64,000 nucleotides of DNA from an uncultured Acetobacteraceae bacterium (lineage in GTDB: Bacteria > Pseudomonadota > Alphaproteobacteria > Acetobacterales > Acetobacteraceae). Position numbers and translations under genes: made by a program. Below the pieces are notes generated by a model that was not told the origin of the DNA, did not search any database, and saw only the letters and a list, made by a program, of their open reading frames with translations. The stretch is taken from contig CAIVPZ010000049.1 of NCBI GenBank assembly GCA_903907955.1, forward strand, positions 1 through 64,000. Reading direction: 5' to 3'. Within the stretch, counting starts at the first letter, position 1. Every line of letters starts with the position of its first letter. Below are positions 20,917 to 29,945 of this stretch, piece after piece.

Positions 20917-23345
20917 GCCGCGCCGCCGCCCCGCGCCCGGAAGCTGTTGGCCATCACCAGCAGTGACGACCCCGACATCGCCACCGCCGCCAGCCAGGGC
21001 GTGACCAGACCGGCCACGGCCAGCGGCAGCATCACCGCATTATACCCCAGCGACAGCGCCAGGTTCTGCCGCATCACCGCGCGCGCCCGCCGGGCCGTCC
21101 ACAAAACCGTCGCCACCGGCCGCAGATGCTGCCCCTGGAACACCACATCGGCCACGGTCTGGCTGATATCCGCGGCGGTCGCCGGCGACATCGACACCGA
21201 GGCGGCGGCCAGCGACGGCGCGTCGTTCAGCCCGTCGCCCACCATCAGCACGCGGTGCCCCTGCGCCCGCAACGCCTCGATCAGCGCCACCTTGTCCACC
21301 GGGCTGATTTCGGCCCGCCAGTCATGGATGCCGAGCGCTTCCGCCACCCGGCCAACCGCGGCGGCGCGATCGCCGGAAGCGAGGATCACGTGCAGCCCGG
21401 CCCGCCGCAGCCCCGCCACGGTGGCAACGGCGTCCGCCCGCAGGCGCTCGCGGAACCGGAAACCCACCGGCGGCTGGCCCGGTTGGGCCAGCCAAAGCTC
21501 CGGCCCCTCGGCCGGCGGTGCCGCCGGATCGCCGGCAAAGCCGCGGGCGCCGAGCCGGATTTCGCCCGCCTGCGTGTGGCACAGCAGGCCCTCGCCCGGG
21601 CGTTCCTGCACCGCCCCGGCGGCCGGCACCGGGCCGGCGGCGGCCAGCAATGCGCGCGACAGAGGATGGCGGCTGGACGCTGCCAGCGAGGCCGCGACAC
21701 GCAGCGCCCCGGCGGGACGCGACGGGTCGTCCTGCAAGGCCAGCGCCGGCTCGGTCAGCGTGCCGGTCTTGTCGAACACCACCGTGTCCACCTCGGCCAG
21801 ACGCTCCAGGGCGGTGGCGGATTTCAGCAGCACGCCGGCGCGGAACAGCGCGCCGGTGGCGATCACCTGCACCGCCGGCACCGCCAGCGCCAGCGCGCAG
21901 GGGCAGGTGATGATCAGCACCGCGCAGGCGATCAGCAGCGCATCGGCCGCCGGCAGCCCCTGCACGCCCCACCACCAGGCGAAGCTGGCGGCGGCGCAGA
22001 GATGCACCACCGGCGCATACAGCCGCGCCACCCGGTCGGCGAGCACGACGAACCGGCCGCGGCGCGCCTCGGCGGCCTCGATCAGCCGCACGCATTCGGC
22101 CAGCAGCGTGGCGGCGCCGGTGGCGGTGGCACGCACCAGCAGGGTCTCGCCCTGGTTCAGCGTGCCGGCGAACACCAGCGTGCCGGGGCCGGCCGGCACC
22201 GGAAGACTTTCGCCGGTGACCAGGCTGGCATCGAGCGGCGCGCTGCCACGCTCCACCACGCCGTCCACGCCGATCCGCTCGCCCATGCCGACAAGGACGC
22301 GCGCGCCGGGGGCCACGCTCTCCTGGGCGCAGCGGAGCACGCTGCCGTCGGGTTGCAGCACCGCCACATCGGTGGCGCGCAGGGCCAGCAATTGCTGCGC
22401 GGTGGCGCGCGCCTCGCCGCGGGCGCGGTGGTCGAGCACACGGCCGATCAGCAGGAAGAACAGCAGGGTGACGACCGAGTCGAAATACGCATGCCGGCCG
22501 CCCTGCAAAGTTTCCCACAAGCTCATGGCGGTGACCATCAGCACGCCGAGGCTGACCGGCACGTCCATGTTGGTGCGGCCGGCACGCAGCGCGGCGAAGG
22601 CCGAGCGGAAGAAGGGCCGGCCGGCATAGGCAATCGCCGGCATGGCGATGAGGGCCGAGACCCAATAGAGCAGGCTGCGGGTGGCCGATCCCATGCCCTG
22701 GTCGAACCCGGCCCAGACCGCAATCGAGTTGGTCATCACATTGGCCGAGGCGAAGCCGGCAACGGCGAGCGCGCGCAGCAGCATGCGGCCGGTGCGGTCG
22801 TCGGCCGCGGCGACGGCGGCGGGGTCAAACGGCACCAGCCGGTAGCCAAGCCGCTCCACCGCGGCGACGAAGTGGTCCGCGTCGGTCAGGGCGCCGCGCC
22901 AGGCCAGGCGCAGCCGGCGGGTGGTCATGTTGACGCGGCCCTGGAGCAGGCCCGGCTCGCGCGCCAGCACCTGCTCGATCAGCCAGACGCAGGCGCCGCA
23001 TTGCAGCCCGTCGAGCGCGAGGGTGAGGGTGCGCGTGCCGTCGGGCAGGGTTTCGATGTGCCGGGCGAGGTCCCAGCGCTCGGCGGCCTCCGGCCGCGGC
23101 GCCCGCAGCCCGGGATCGAGCAGCCGCTGCGCATAGTAGCGCCCCAGTCCAAGCCCCTGGATGGTTGCAAACGCCGCTTCACACCCCGGGCAACAGAATC
23201 GATTCGCCGCCGGTTGTCCGCAATGAATGCAAGGGTCCAGGGGCCTATGGCCCCTGGTGGGGTCCAGGGGCAAAGCCCCTGGCAGGGTCCGGGGCAGCGC
23301 CCCGGCTGCCCCCCCAGACCATGCGCCCAAGCGAATGATATTCAC
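20913..23345 (-). CDS. ccoI: CcoI, P1B-type copper ATPase for cbb3 oxidase
   Basis: CcoI exports or delivers copper during cbb3 maturation. Features: N-terminal Cys motifs CIHCG and CCPGC, a heavy-metal domain with LQCGACVWLIE, the membrane metal site ITCPCALALA, the phosphorylation site VFDKTGTLTE, and MVGDGLNDAPSL in the hinge. The 5' end is uncertain: no ATG fits. Candidate starts are GTG at 23345, TTG at 23330 and TTG at 23273, all inside the 3' end of ccoH and next to three CCAGGGG-type hairpins that encode the leader up to CIHCG. I used the GTG (810 residues). The stop overlaps ccoS. Confidence 0.88.
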   Translation of the reverse strand: MNIIRLGAWSGGAAGALPRTLPGALPLDPTRGHRPLDPCIHCGQPAANRFCCPGCEAAFATIQGLGLGRYYAQRLLDPGLRAPRPEAAERWDLARHIETLPDGTRTLTLALDGLQCGACVWLIEQVLAREPGLLQGRVNMTTRRLRLAWRGALTDADHFVAAVERLGYRLVPFDPAAVAAADDRTGRMLLRALAVAGFASANVMTNSIAVWAGFDQGMGSATRSLLYWVSALIAMPAIAYAGRPFFRSAFAALRAGRTNMDVPVSLGVLMVTAMSLWETLQGGRHAYFDSVVTLLFFLLIGRVLDHRARGEARATAQQLLALRATDVAVLQPDGSVLRCAQESVAPGARVLVGMGERIGVDGVVERGSAPLDASLVTGESLPVPAGPGTLVFAGTLNQGETLLVRATATGAATLLAECVRLIEAAEARRGRFVVLADRVARLYAPVVHLCAAASFAWWWGVQGLPAADALLIACAVLIITCPCALALAVPAVQVIATGALFRAGVLLKSATALERLAEVDTVVFDKTGTLTEPALALQDDPSRPAGALRVAASLAASSRHPLSRALLAAAGPVPAAGAVQERPGEGLLCHTQAGEIRLGARGFAGDPAAPPAEGPELWLAQPGQPPVGFRFRERLRADAVATVAGLRRAGLHVILASGDRAAAVGRVAEALGIHDWRAEISPVDKVALIEALRAQGHRVLMVGDGLNDAPSLAAASVSMSPATAADISQTVADVVFQGQHLRPVATVLWTARRARAVMRQNLALSLGYNAVMLPLAVAGLVTPWLAAVAMSGSSLLVMANSFRARGGGAA
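23237..23305. repeat. Three tandem CCAGGGG-type hairpins within coding overlap
   Basis: Perfect inverted repeats lie at 23237-23257, 23264-23282 (CCAGGGGCAAAGCCCCTGG) and 23289-23305 (CCGGGGCAGCGCCCCGG). They span the end of ccoH and the disputed start of ccoI and are translated in ccoH as GAAPDPARGFAPGPHQGP. Similar hairpins occur at 34031-34111, 45069-45085 and 52117-52138. Confidence 0.75.
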
Positions 23346-23805
23346 GGCCGCCCGCTCGAACCGCCAGATCAAGATCCCACTTGCCAGCCTCAAGCACGAT
23401 GTCCGCCTCGAATCGCCCGGGCAGGGTTTCGTGGAAGACGAGCGGGATGGGCAAGGCGGTGCCGACCGGGCGTTCGGCGGTGGCGGCCAGGGTTGCGCCA
23501 ACGAGCGGACCGCCATCCGGGCCGGCAACGGTCACCACCGGGCGCCCAGCCACCAGCGTGTCCTGCACGGTCCAGCCGAGTGCCGCCTGCTGCTGCGCCG
23601 CTGCCAGCACGCGGTCGTAGGCGTTGCTGGTGGCGAAGCCGCCCTGCGTGGCGAGGCCGGGGAAGCTTTCGACGGCGAACCATAGCAGGGCAAAATTGAC
23701 CAGCACGGTAATGCCGATGCCGCCGGCGACAAACCACGGGAAGAAGCGCCAGCCGCTGCGCGCCGATGCCGCGCCGGGCGGCTCGATCCGATACGGACGG
23801 CTCAT
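23245..23805 (-). CDS. ccoH: FixH/CcoH, cbb3 oxidase assembly protein
   Basis: This 186-residue protein has one membrane helix (FFPWFVAGGIGITVLVNFAL, about 20-42) and a periplasmic FixH domain with SNAYDRVLAAAQQQAALGW and GRFEADIVLEAGKWDLDLAVR. It associates with cbb3 subunits and CcoI during assembly. The normal family end is near LGRMVWG; the last 20 or so residues are encoded by hairpin repeats and are probably an acquired tail. It follows ccoG after a 22-base gap. Confidence 0.88.
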   Translation of the reverse strand: MSRPYRIEPPGAASARSGWRFFPWFVAGGIGITVLVNFALLWFAVESFPGLATQGGFATSNAYDRVLAAAQQQAALGWTVQDTLVAGRPVVTVAGPDGGPLVGATLAATAERPVGTALPIPLVFHETLPGRFEADIVLEAGKWDLDLAVRAGGREYHSLGRMVWGGSRGAAPDPARGFAPGPHQGP

Positions 23806-23827
23806 TGCCGCACTCCCCCTGTTATCG

Positions 23828-25303
23828 TCAGCCGCCGCGGGGTCCCATGAACACCGAGGTATAGGTGGTTCGTTCGCCGGTGGTGGCGTTGCGCAGGATG
23901 AAGTCGAACTGCTGCGACCCGTCCGAGCCGGGGGTCGGGTGGCCGAACACCAGCAGCCGGAAGGTGCCGATGCCGTCCGCGTCGACCGGCAGCACCAGCG
24001 CGGGCGCCGGCGTGGCGGGTTGCTCGGCCAGCAGCATCGCGCCGCCGGCGAGGCCGTGCATGGTCAGCACGAATTCGGCGCGCGCCTGGGTCTTGTTGGA
24101 GATTTTCAGCGTATAGCCGTTGCGGATGCTGCCGTCGCGCACCTGGACGAACAGCGGTGCGCGGTCGTGCTGCACGGCGAGGTCGAGCCGCGCCCGGGTC
24201 GCCATCGCGGCCCACATGACGGTGATGCCCACCACCATGGCGCCCGCATAGATCAGCGTGCGCGGGCGGAGGAAGCGGAACGCCTCATGCGTTCCCTGCG
24301 CCTTTGCCTTCTGGCCGGCCAGCGTGTCCCAGGTGACCAGCCATTTCGGCTGGCCGGTCCTGACCATCATTTCGTTGCAGGCATCGACGCACAGGCCGCA
24401 GTTGATGCATTCGAGTTGCACGCCGTCGCGGATGTCGATGCCGGTCGGGCAGGCATGCACGCAGGCCAGACAGTCGATGCAGTGACCGAGGCCGGCATTG
24501 GCAGGCTTGCCCGCATCGATCTTGCGATGCCCGCGCGGCTCGCCGCGCCAGTTCTGGTAGGTGACGATCAGGCTCTGCTCGTCGAGCATCGATGCCTGGA
24601 AGCGCGGCCAGGGGCACATGTAGGTGCACACCTGCTCGCGCGCCCAGCCGGCCAGCAGGTAGGTGGTGGCGGTGAAGAGGCCGATGAACACATAGGCTTC
24701 GGTGGCGGCCTCACCGGTCCAGAACTGCACGGTGAGCGTCGGCGCATCGACGAAGTACATGATGAAGGCGCCGCCGGTCCAGAAGGCGACGGCAAACCAG
24801 AGCGTGTGCTTGGCGAGCTTGCGCCAGATCTTGTCGAGGCTGGCGGGTCCCTGGTCACGGCGCATGCGGGCGTTGCGGTCGCCTTCCAGCAGGCGCTCGA
24901 TCCACATGTAGAGGTCGGTCCACACGGTCTGCGGACAGGTGTAGCCGCACCAGACGCGGCCAGCGAGGCTGGTGACCAGGAACAGCCCCACCGCCGACAG
25001 GATCAACAGGCCGGTGAGCAGCCAGATGTCCTGTGGCCACAACTCGAGACCGAACAGGTAGAAGCGCCGTGTCGGCAGGTCGAGCAGCACCGCCTGCGAA
25101 ACCCGCCCGGGTCCGCGGTCCCAGCGCAGCCAGGGCAGCAGGTAGTAGACGGTCAGGCAGAACACCAGGATGCCCCATTTGACCGCCCGCGCCGGCCCGT
25201 GCACCGCCTTGGGATAGACGGTGACCTGGGAGGCATAGAGCGAGGGTTGGCTGACCTTGCCCTCCTCCGCCGCCGCGTTGCGGAGCTTGTCCATACTGGC
25301 CAT
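23828..25303 (-). CDS. ccoG: CcoG/RdxA-FixG, cupric reductase for cbb3 assembly
   Basis: This 491-residue membrane iron-sulfur protein reduces Cu(II) for cbb3 biogenesis. Membrane helices occur near 45-65, 90-115, 165-185 and 200-220. Landmarks: CGYTCPQTVW, CTYMCPWPRFQ, and two ferredoxin-type clusters CIDCLACVHACP and CINCGLCVDACN. The C-terminal immunoglobulin-like FixG domain contains GYTLKISNKTQ. The ATG at 25303 gives the usual start; upstream in-frame ATGs lack homology. It lies 40 bases after ccoP. Confidence 0.95.
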   Translation of the reverse strand: MASMDKLRNAAAEEGKVSQPSLYASQVTVYPKAVHGPARAVKWGILVFCLTVYYLLPWLRWDRGPGRVSQAVLLDLPTRRFYLFGLELWPQDIWLLTGLLILSAVGLFLVTSLAGRVWCGYTCPQTVWTDLYMWIERLLEGDRNARMRRDQGPASLDKIWRKLAKHTLWFAVAFWTGGAFIMYFVDAPTLTVQFWTGEAATEAYVFIGLFTATTYLLAGWAREQVCTYMCPWPRFQASMLDEQSLIVTYQNWRGEPRGHRKIDAGKPANAGLGHCIDCLACVHACPTGIDIRDGVQLECINCGLCVDACNEMMVRTGQPKWLVTWDTLAGQKAKAQGTHEAFRFLRPRTLIYAGAMVVGITVMWAAMATRARLDLAVQHDRAPLFVQVRDGSIRNGYTLKISNKTQARAEFVLTMHGLAGGAMLLAEQPATPAPALVLPVDADGIGTFRLLVFGHPTPGSDGSQQFDFILRNATTGERTTYTSVFMGPRGG

Positions 25304-25343
25304 CGCCGGTGTTCTTTCCCCCGTTGCGGGTCGCCCGGGCGGG

Positions 25344-26231
25344 CTATTCGCCGCCGCCGAGCGCATGCACATATATGGCGACGCTCTTGATGGTTGCCTC
25401 ATCCAGCCCGGTGATGTTGGTCTTTTTTTCCCAGGACGGCATGACGCCCATGCGCGGGTTGGTGACCTGCGCCACGATCGCCGCGCGCAGATCGCCGTAG
25501 AGATGCACGGCCGATTTCAGCGGCGGCGCACCGACGGTGCGGCTGCCCTCGCCGTTCGCGCCATGGCAGACGGCGCAGTTCTCGGCGAACACGGCGCGGC
25601 CCTTCGAGAGGTCCTGGCCCTCGGCGGCATGGCCGTAGAACGCCCCCCAGACAAAATCCGCCACCGCCTCGATCTGTGCCGGGGTGAGCAGGCCGCCGGC
25701 GCCGAAGTTCGGCATCACGCTGTTGCGGGCGCGGTCGTTGCCGCTGCGGATGCCGTAGGTGATGGTCTGCTGGATGTCGGCCAGCGTGCCGCCCCACAGC
25801 CAGGTGTCGTCGGCCAGGCTGGGATAGCCGACGCGCCCTTCGCCGCCCGCCCCGTGGCAGGGCTGGCAGTTGTTGGCGAAGGCGATGCGGCCGGCGGCGG
25901 TGGCCACCGCGAGCAGCTTCGGGTCGTCCTTGACCTGCGCGATCGGGGTGTACTTGATTTTGTCCATCGAAAAGGCGCGCTGGGCCTCCAGCGCCTTGAC
26001 ATCGGCGTCCACCGCCGTGCGGCTGGATGCCTGCAGCCAGCCGTGGAAGTAATCCCGCCCGTACGGGATGGAGGGAAACAGCGCGATGTAGCCCACCGCG
26101 AAGATGCAGCAGGCAATGAAGGTATACAGCCACCATTTCGGCAGCGGGGTGTTGAGCTCCTGCAGGCCGTCCCACTCATGGCCGGTGGTGTGGCGGCCGG
26201 TGAGCGCGTCCTTCTCGATCTTGGTCGGCAC
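25344..26231 (-). CDS. ccoP: CcoP, dihaem cytochrome c subunit of cbb3 oxidase
   Basis: This 295-residue subunit receives electrons from cytochrome c. The N-terminus holds the family motif TGHEWDGLQELNTPLPKWW and the helix LYTFIACCIFAVGYIALF. Two c-type haem sites follow: CQPCH with a later Met ligand region (NSVMPNFG) and CAVCH with MGVMPSW. The GTG at 26231 is chosen because AAGGAG precedes it by ten bases and family homology starts just after it. Confidence 0.95.
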   Translation of the reverse strand: MPTKIEKDALTGRHTTGHEWDGLQELNTPLPKWWLYTFIACCIFAVGYIALFPSIPYGRDYFHGWLQASSRTAVDADVKALEAQRAFSMDKIKYTPIAQVKDDPKLLAVATAAGRIAFANNCQPCHGAGGEGRVGYPSLADDTWLWGGTLADIQQTITYGIRSGNDRARNSVMPNFGAGGLLTPAQIEAVADFVWGAFYGHAAEGQDLSKGRAVFAENCAVCHGANGEGSRTVGAPPLKSAVHLYGDLRAAIVAQVTNPRMGVMPSWEKKTNITGLDEATIKSVAIYVHALGGGE

Positions 26232-26244
26232 CTGAGGATGCTCC

Positions 26245-26397
26245 TTATCGGTCGTCGTCGAACGGGATGCGGGCGTCGTGCTCCATGGTTCGCTTGCGGC
26301 TCGGCAGGTAGGTGAAGACCACAATCAGCAGGAACACGACGAAGACCGGGACGATGTAATACTGCTGCACCCACTGCAGCAGGGTGGCGATGCTCAT
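26245..26397 (-). CDS. ccoQ: CcoQ, small subunit of cbb3 oxidase
   Basis: A 50-residue protein with a single membrane helix (YYIVPVFVVFLLIVVFTYL) and the polar tail PSRKRTMEHDARIPFDDD, typical of FixQ/CcoQ. It stabilises CcoP in the complex. It lies between ccoO and ccoP with short gaps of 11 and 13 bases. Confidence 0.92.
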   Translation of the reverse strand: MSIATLLQWVQQYYIVPVFVVFLLIVVFTYLPSRKRTMEHDARIPFDDDR

Positions 26398-26408
26398 TCC
26401 GCCCTCCT

Positions 26409-27125
26409 CTATTGCTGCAGTTTCTCGACGCCGAGATCGGCGAAATCCACCATGGTGCCAAGCACCTGAAGATAGGCCACCAGGGCGTCCATCTCGGTCG
26501 GGAAGCCGGGCCGGCCCGGCACCGCCACCGCCTTCGGGTAGCGTTTCAGCACGCCCTCCTGATCGGCCTGAACATTGGCCTGGATCAGCAGATCGTCGCG
26601 CGCGTTGGTGATGTCCTCGTCGGTGTAGGGCACGCCGAGGAAGCGCTGGGTGGTCAGGTGCTTTTCGATCAGGCTGTAATCGAGCCGCGTTTCGGCCAGG
26701 AAGGCGTAGCGCGGCATCAGGCTTTCCGGCACCAGCGCCTGCGGGTGGTGGAGATGGCCATAGTGCCAGTCGTTGGAATACCTGCCGCCGACGCGCGCCA
26801 GATCGGGGCCGATGCGCTTGCTGCCCCACTGGAACGGCCGGTCATACATGCTCTCGGCCGCCAGGCTGTAATGGCCGTAGCGCTCCACCTCGTCCTTGAG
26901 GGTGCGGATCTGCTGGCTGTGGCAGACGTAGCAGCCCTCGCGGACATAGATGTTGCGCCCGGCCATTTCGAGCGGCGAGTACGGCCGCACGCCTTTGACG
27001 TGCTCCACCGTGGTTTCGATGGTGAACAGCGGCACAATTTCAACGATGCCGCCGATGGCGATCACGATGAGGGTGAGCACCAGCAGCAGCAGCGCGTTCT
27101 TCTCGATCGTCTCGTGGCTGAACAT
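26409..27125 (-). CDS. ccoO: CcoO, monohaem cytochrome c subunit of cbb3 oxidase
   Basis: This 238-residue subunit has an N-terminal anchor ([20 protein letters not shown]), the haem c motif CYVCHS within [19 protein letters not shown], and [20 protein letters not shown] followed by [12 protein letters not shown], which carries the axial Met. It passes electrons from CcoP to CcoN. It begins six bases after ccoN ends. Confidence 0.96.
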   Translation of the reverse strand: MFSHETIEKNALLLLVLTLIVIAIGGIVEIVPLFTIETTVEHVKGVRPYSPLEMAGRNIYVREGCYVCHSQQIRTLKDEVERYGHYSLAAESMYDRPFQWGSKRIGPDLARVGGRYSNDWHYGHLHHPQALVPESLMPRYAFLAETRLDYSLIEKHLTTQRFLGVPYTDEDITNARDDLLIQANVQADQEGVLKRYPKAVAVPGRPGFPTEMDALVAYLQVLGTMVDFADLGVEKLQQ

Positions 27126-27131
27126 GCGCGC

Positions 27132-28607
27132 CTACTCCCCGGCCAGAACGACGCCGGCGGGCAGGCCGGCTGCGCGAAGTTCCGTGGAGGGACTGCGCAC
27201 CGTACGGATGAGATTGTAGCACATGATCAACCCGCCGGTCAGGAACATCACCCCGCCAAGCATGCGAATGACGTAGTAGGGGTGCACGGCATTGACCGAT
27301 TCCGCGAACGAATACTGCAGGAAGCCGAATTTGTCATAGGCGCGCCACATCAGGCCCTGCATGATTCCGGCCACCCACATCGCGCTGATGTAGAAGACGA
27401 TGCCGAGCGTGGCGATCCAGTAGTGCCAGGCCACCAGTCTGGTGGAATACAGGCCGCTGCGCTTCCACAGCGCCGGCACCATGTAATAGATCGCCCCGAA
27501 GCTGACGAAGGCCACCCAGCCGAGCGCGCCGGAATGCACGTGCCCGACCGTCCAGTCGGTGTAGTGCGACAGCGAGTTGACCTGACGGATCGCCATCATC
27601 GGGCCTTCGAAGGTGGACATGCCGTAGAAGCCGACGGCGGTGACCGAGAAGCGCAGCGCGGGATCGGTGCGCAGCTTGTCCCAGGCGCCGGACAGCGTCA
27701 TCAGCCCGTTGATCATGCCGCCCCAGGAGGGCATCCACAGCATGATCGAGAACGCCATGCCGAGTGTCTGCGTCCAGTCGGGCAGCGAGGTGTAGTGCAG
27801 GTGGTGCGGGCCGGCCCACATGTAGAGGAAGATCAGCGACCAGAAATGCACCACCGACAGCCGGTAGGAATACACCGGCCGGCCGGCCTGCTTGGGGACG
27901 AAGTAGTACATCATCCCGAGGAAGCCCGCGGTCAGGAAGAAGCCCACCGCGTTGTGGCCATACCACCACTGCACCATGGCGTTCTGCACGCCGGAATAGA
28001 CCACGTAGCTTTTCGCGGCGAACGGCGAGATCGGCACCGCGGCGTTGTTGACCAGCACCAGCACCGCGACCGTCAATATGAAGGCGAGGTAGAACCAGTT
28101 GGCCACATAGATGTGCGGCTCGGCCCGCTTGAGCAGCGTGCCGATGAACACGCCGGCGTAGAGCACCCAGATCAGCACCAGCCAGACGGTGATGTGCCAC
28201 TCGGGCTCGGAGTATTCCTGGCCGCGCGAGAAGCCCATGACGTAGCTGGATGCCGCCATGACGATGAAGAACTGGTAGCCCCAGAAGATGAAGTCGTGCA
28301 GGGCGTCGGGGCCGGCCAGCCGGGCCCGGCAGGTGCGCTGCACCACGAAGAACGAAGTGGCGAACAGCGCATTGCCGCCGAAGGCAAACACGGCGGCCGA
28401 GGTGTGCACCGGCCGCAGCCGGCCAAAATTCAGGAATGACAGGCCGAGATTGAACTCCGGCCAGGACAATTCGGTGGCGATATAGACGCCGAGCGAGAAA
28501 GCCACGACCGCCCAGAACATCGCCGCGATGGTGAATTTCTTGATGACCTCCTCGTTGTAGGAGATCACCGGGCGCGCAGTCGCGAGCACCGCGTCAGCCA
28601 CGGCCAC
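27132..28607 (-). CDS. ccoN: CcoN, catalytic subunit of cbb3 cytochrome oxidase
   Basis: This 491-residue, twelve-helix oxidase subunit reduces O2 at a haem b3-CuB site with high affinity. His ligands are visible in [38 protein letters not shown] and [10 protein letters not shown]; the cbb3-type Tyr is expected in the [17 protein letters not shown] region. It overlaps the end of the small upstream gene at 28594-28815. With ccoOQP it supports micro-oxic respiration. Confidence 0.97.
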   Translation of the reverse strand: MAVADAVLATARPVISYNEEVIKKFTIAAMFWAVVAFSLGVYIATELSWPEFNLGLSFLNFGRLRPVHTSAAVFAFGGNALFATSFFVVQRTCRARLAGPDALHDFIFWGYQFFIVMAASSYVMGFSRGQEYSEPEWHITVWLVLIWVLYAGVFIGTLLKRAEPHIYVANWFYLAFILTVAVLVLVNNAAVPISPFAAKSYVVYSGVQNAMVQWWYGHNAVGFFLTAGFLGMMYYFVPKQAGRPVYSYRLSVVHFWSLIFLYMWAGPHHLHYTSLPDWTQTLGMAFSIMLWMPSWGGMINGLMTLSGAWDKLRTDPALRFSVTAVGFYGMSTFEGPMMAIRQVNSLSHYTDWTVGHVHSGALGWVAFVSFGAIYYMVPALWKRSGLYSTRLVAWHYWIATLGIVFYISAMWVAGIMQGLMWRAYDKFGFLQYSFAESVNAVHPYYVIRMLGGVMFLTGGLIMCYNLIRTVRSPSTELRAAGLPAGVVLAGE

Positions 28608-28815
28608 CGTCCCCGGCCAGCGCCGCGTCCGCCCGTGCCGCCTCCATCCGCCGGATGACCTTCAGCGCCAGCCCCCAGTTGAATGCGCCCGCGAAGGCGA
28701 CCAGGGAGAGGCCGAACACGTAGATTTCCTGGTCAAGCGCCCGCGCGGCCAGCACCAGGCCAACCAGACCCAGCAGCGCCACGAAAACGCCGACGACAAT
28801 GTCGCCCACATTCAT
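28594..28815 (-). CDS. Small two-helix membrane protein preceding ccoN
   Basis: This 73-residue protein has two predicted membrane helices ([19 protein letters not shown] and [19 protein letters not shown]) and a basic-acidic tail. It ends 14 bases inside ccoN, so it is the first gene of the cbb3 operon and is translationally coupled. I do not know a characterised homologue; position suggests an accessory or assembly role. The ATG at 28815 starts the hydrophobic region directly; longer upstream frames lack membrane or codon signal. Confidence 0.75.
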   Translation of the reverse strand: MNVGDIVVGVFVALLGLVGLVLAARALDQEIYVFGLSLVAFAGAFNWGLALKVIRRMEAARADAALAGDGGRG

Positions 28816-28916
28816 ACCACACCCCGCATTGTGATGCCTGCGGCACACCGCAGCGCATGGCTGCGCCCGCTCCGGCGGGCACGCCGGCAACGTGCTCCCA
28901 GGGGTCACAACCGGCA

Positions 28917-28930
28917 TTGACGCAGATCAA
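28917..28930. promoter_or_regulatory. FNR/FixK-type operator
   Basis: TTGACGCAGATCAA fits the FNR/FixK/Anr consensus TTGAT-N4-ATCAA with one change. It lies about 100 bases upstream of the cbb3 operon start and about 120 bases upstream of the divergent TauE/SafE-like gene, so oxygen limitation could activate both directions. cbb3 operons in alphaproteobacteria are classic FixK/FNR targets. Confidence 0.75.
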
Positions 28931-29048
28931 CACAATGAATCTCATGCGTCATCGGCATGACAGCGATGCAGAAGGAAGTTGCCGCTCACAATTGTTCCGA
29001 CCGGCAACAATTGACAAGCGCCAGCCGCAACTCCATTCGCCGGCAGGC

Positions 29049-29801
29049 ATGACCGAACACTTCGCCTGGCTCGACACGCTCTGCGGCCCCGGCGCCATCG
29101 CCGGCTCCGGGCCGGCGCTGCTGCTCGGGCTGCTGCTGGCGGGGGCGGCGGGCAGCGTGGCGCATTGCGCGCCGATGTGCGGGCCGTTCGTGCTGGGCCA
29201 GGTGTCCGACCGGCTGGCCCGCATCCCGGCGGCGCGGCTGTGCGAATCGGCGCGGCTGTCGAGCGCGCTGCTGCTGCCGTATCACGCCGGGCGCCTGACC
29301 ACCTACGCCGCGCTCGGCGCCCTGGCCGCAGCGGCCGGCAGCGTCCCGCCCACCGGCGGCTGGCTGGGCGCAGTGCCTGGGCTGCTGCTGCTGATCGCGG
29401 CCCTGCTGTTCCTCGGCCAGGCGCTGGCCCGCCTGGCCCCCGGAATGCGGCCGGCATTGCCGGCGCCGCCGGGCTGGACCCGGCTGGTGCGGCGGTTCGC
29501 CGGGCAGGTGGACCGCAGCCGCCCCGGTGGCGGCTTCCTGCTGGGCGTCGCGCTGGGGTTCCTGCCGTGCGGTCTGCTCTACGCCGCGATCGCCGCCGCC
29601 GCCGCGACCGGCAGCCCCGCCGGCGGCGCACTGGCCATGCTGGCGTTCGGGCTGGGCACCGTGCCGGGCCTCATCGCCGTGGGGGTGGCCGGGCAGGCGG
29701 CCGGACGCGCGTGGCACCGCGGCGTCGCGGTTGCGGCGCCGGTGCTGCTGCTGGCGAATGCGGCGCTGCTGGGCGCCATGGCCTGGCAACGGCTCGGGTA
29801 G
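29049..29801 (+). CDS. Sulfite exporter TauE/SafE-like (UreH/DsbD-type) membrane protein
   Basis: This 250-residue protein has about six membrane helices in two similar halves, each with a cysteine motif: GSVAHCAPMCGPFVLGQ and GFLPCGLLYAAIAA. These are typical of the DsbD_2/UreH-type proteins often found beside cbb3 maturation genes and thought to act in copper or haem c maturation. It is divergent from the cbb3 operon and shares the FNR-box region. Its exact role here is inferred. The ATG at 29049 precedes the first helix. Confidence 0.75.
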   Translation: MTEHFAWLDTLCGPGAIAGSGPALLLGLLLAGAAGSVAHCAPMCGPFVLGQVSDRLARIPAARLCESARLSSALLLPYHAGRLTTYAALGALAAAAGSVPPTGGWLGAVPGLLLLIAALLFLGQALARLAPGMRPALPAPPGWTRLVRRFAGQVDRSRPGGGFLLGVALGFLPCGLLYAAIAAAAATGSPAGGALAMLAFGLGTVPGLIAVGVAGQAAGRAWHRGVAVAAPVLLLANAALLGAMAWQRLG

Positions 29802-29839
29802 GTAAAGGTAAGGTCAGGAGGCTGCGCTGGCCCCCATGC

Positions 29840-29945
29840 CTCGGAGCCTGAAAAACAATCGAACTTGAAAAAGAACGCCCGCTGATATCATTGAGTTTTC
29901 CGCCATCGTTCGGCGGCTTGCGGGCATTCTTTTTCAAACTCTCAG
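29840..29945. repeat. Dispersed structured repeat, copy 2 (provides dksA stop)
   Basis: Opposite in orientation to copy 1. On the minus strand it starts CTGAGAGTTTGAAAAAGAATG and ends CAGGCTCCGAG. The arms are GAAAAAGAATGCCCGC and GCGGGCGTTCTTTTTC, a compensated version of the copy 1 arms. The TGA in its first bases is the stop of the dksA-like gene, and its other end lies 39 bases after the TauE/SafE-like gene. Confidence 0.8.

Noticed and set aside
21126-23699. 857-codon plus-strand frame opposite ccoI
   Set aside because: Shadow of ccoI; no domain pattern and strong His/Gln/Arg bias typical of antisense frames in GC-rich genes.
26412-28439. 675-codon plus-strand frame opposite ccoO and ccoN
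   Set aside because: Antisense shadow of clearly identified oxidase genes.
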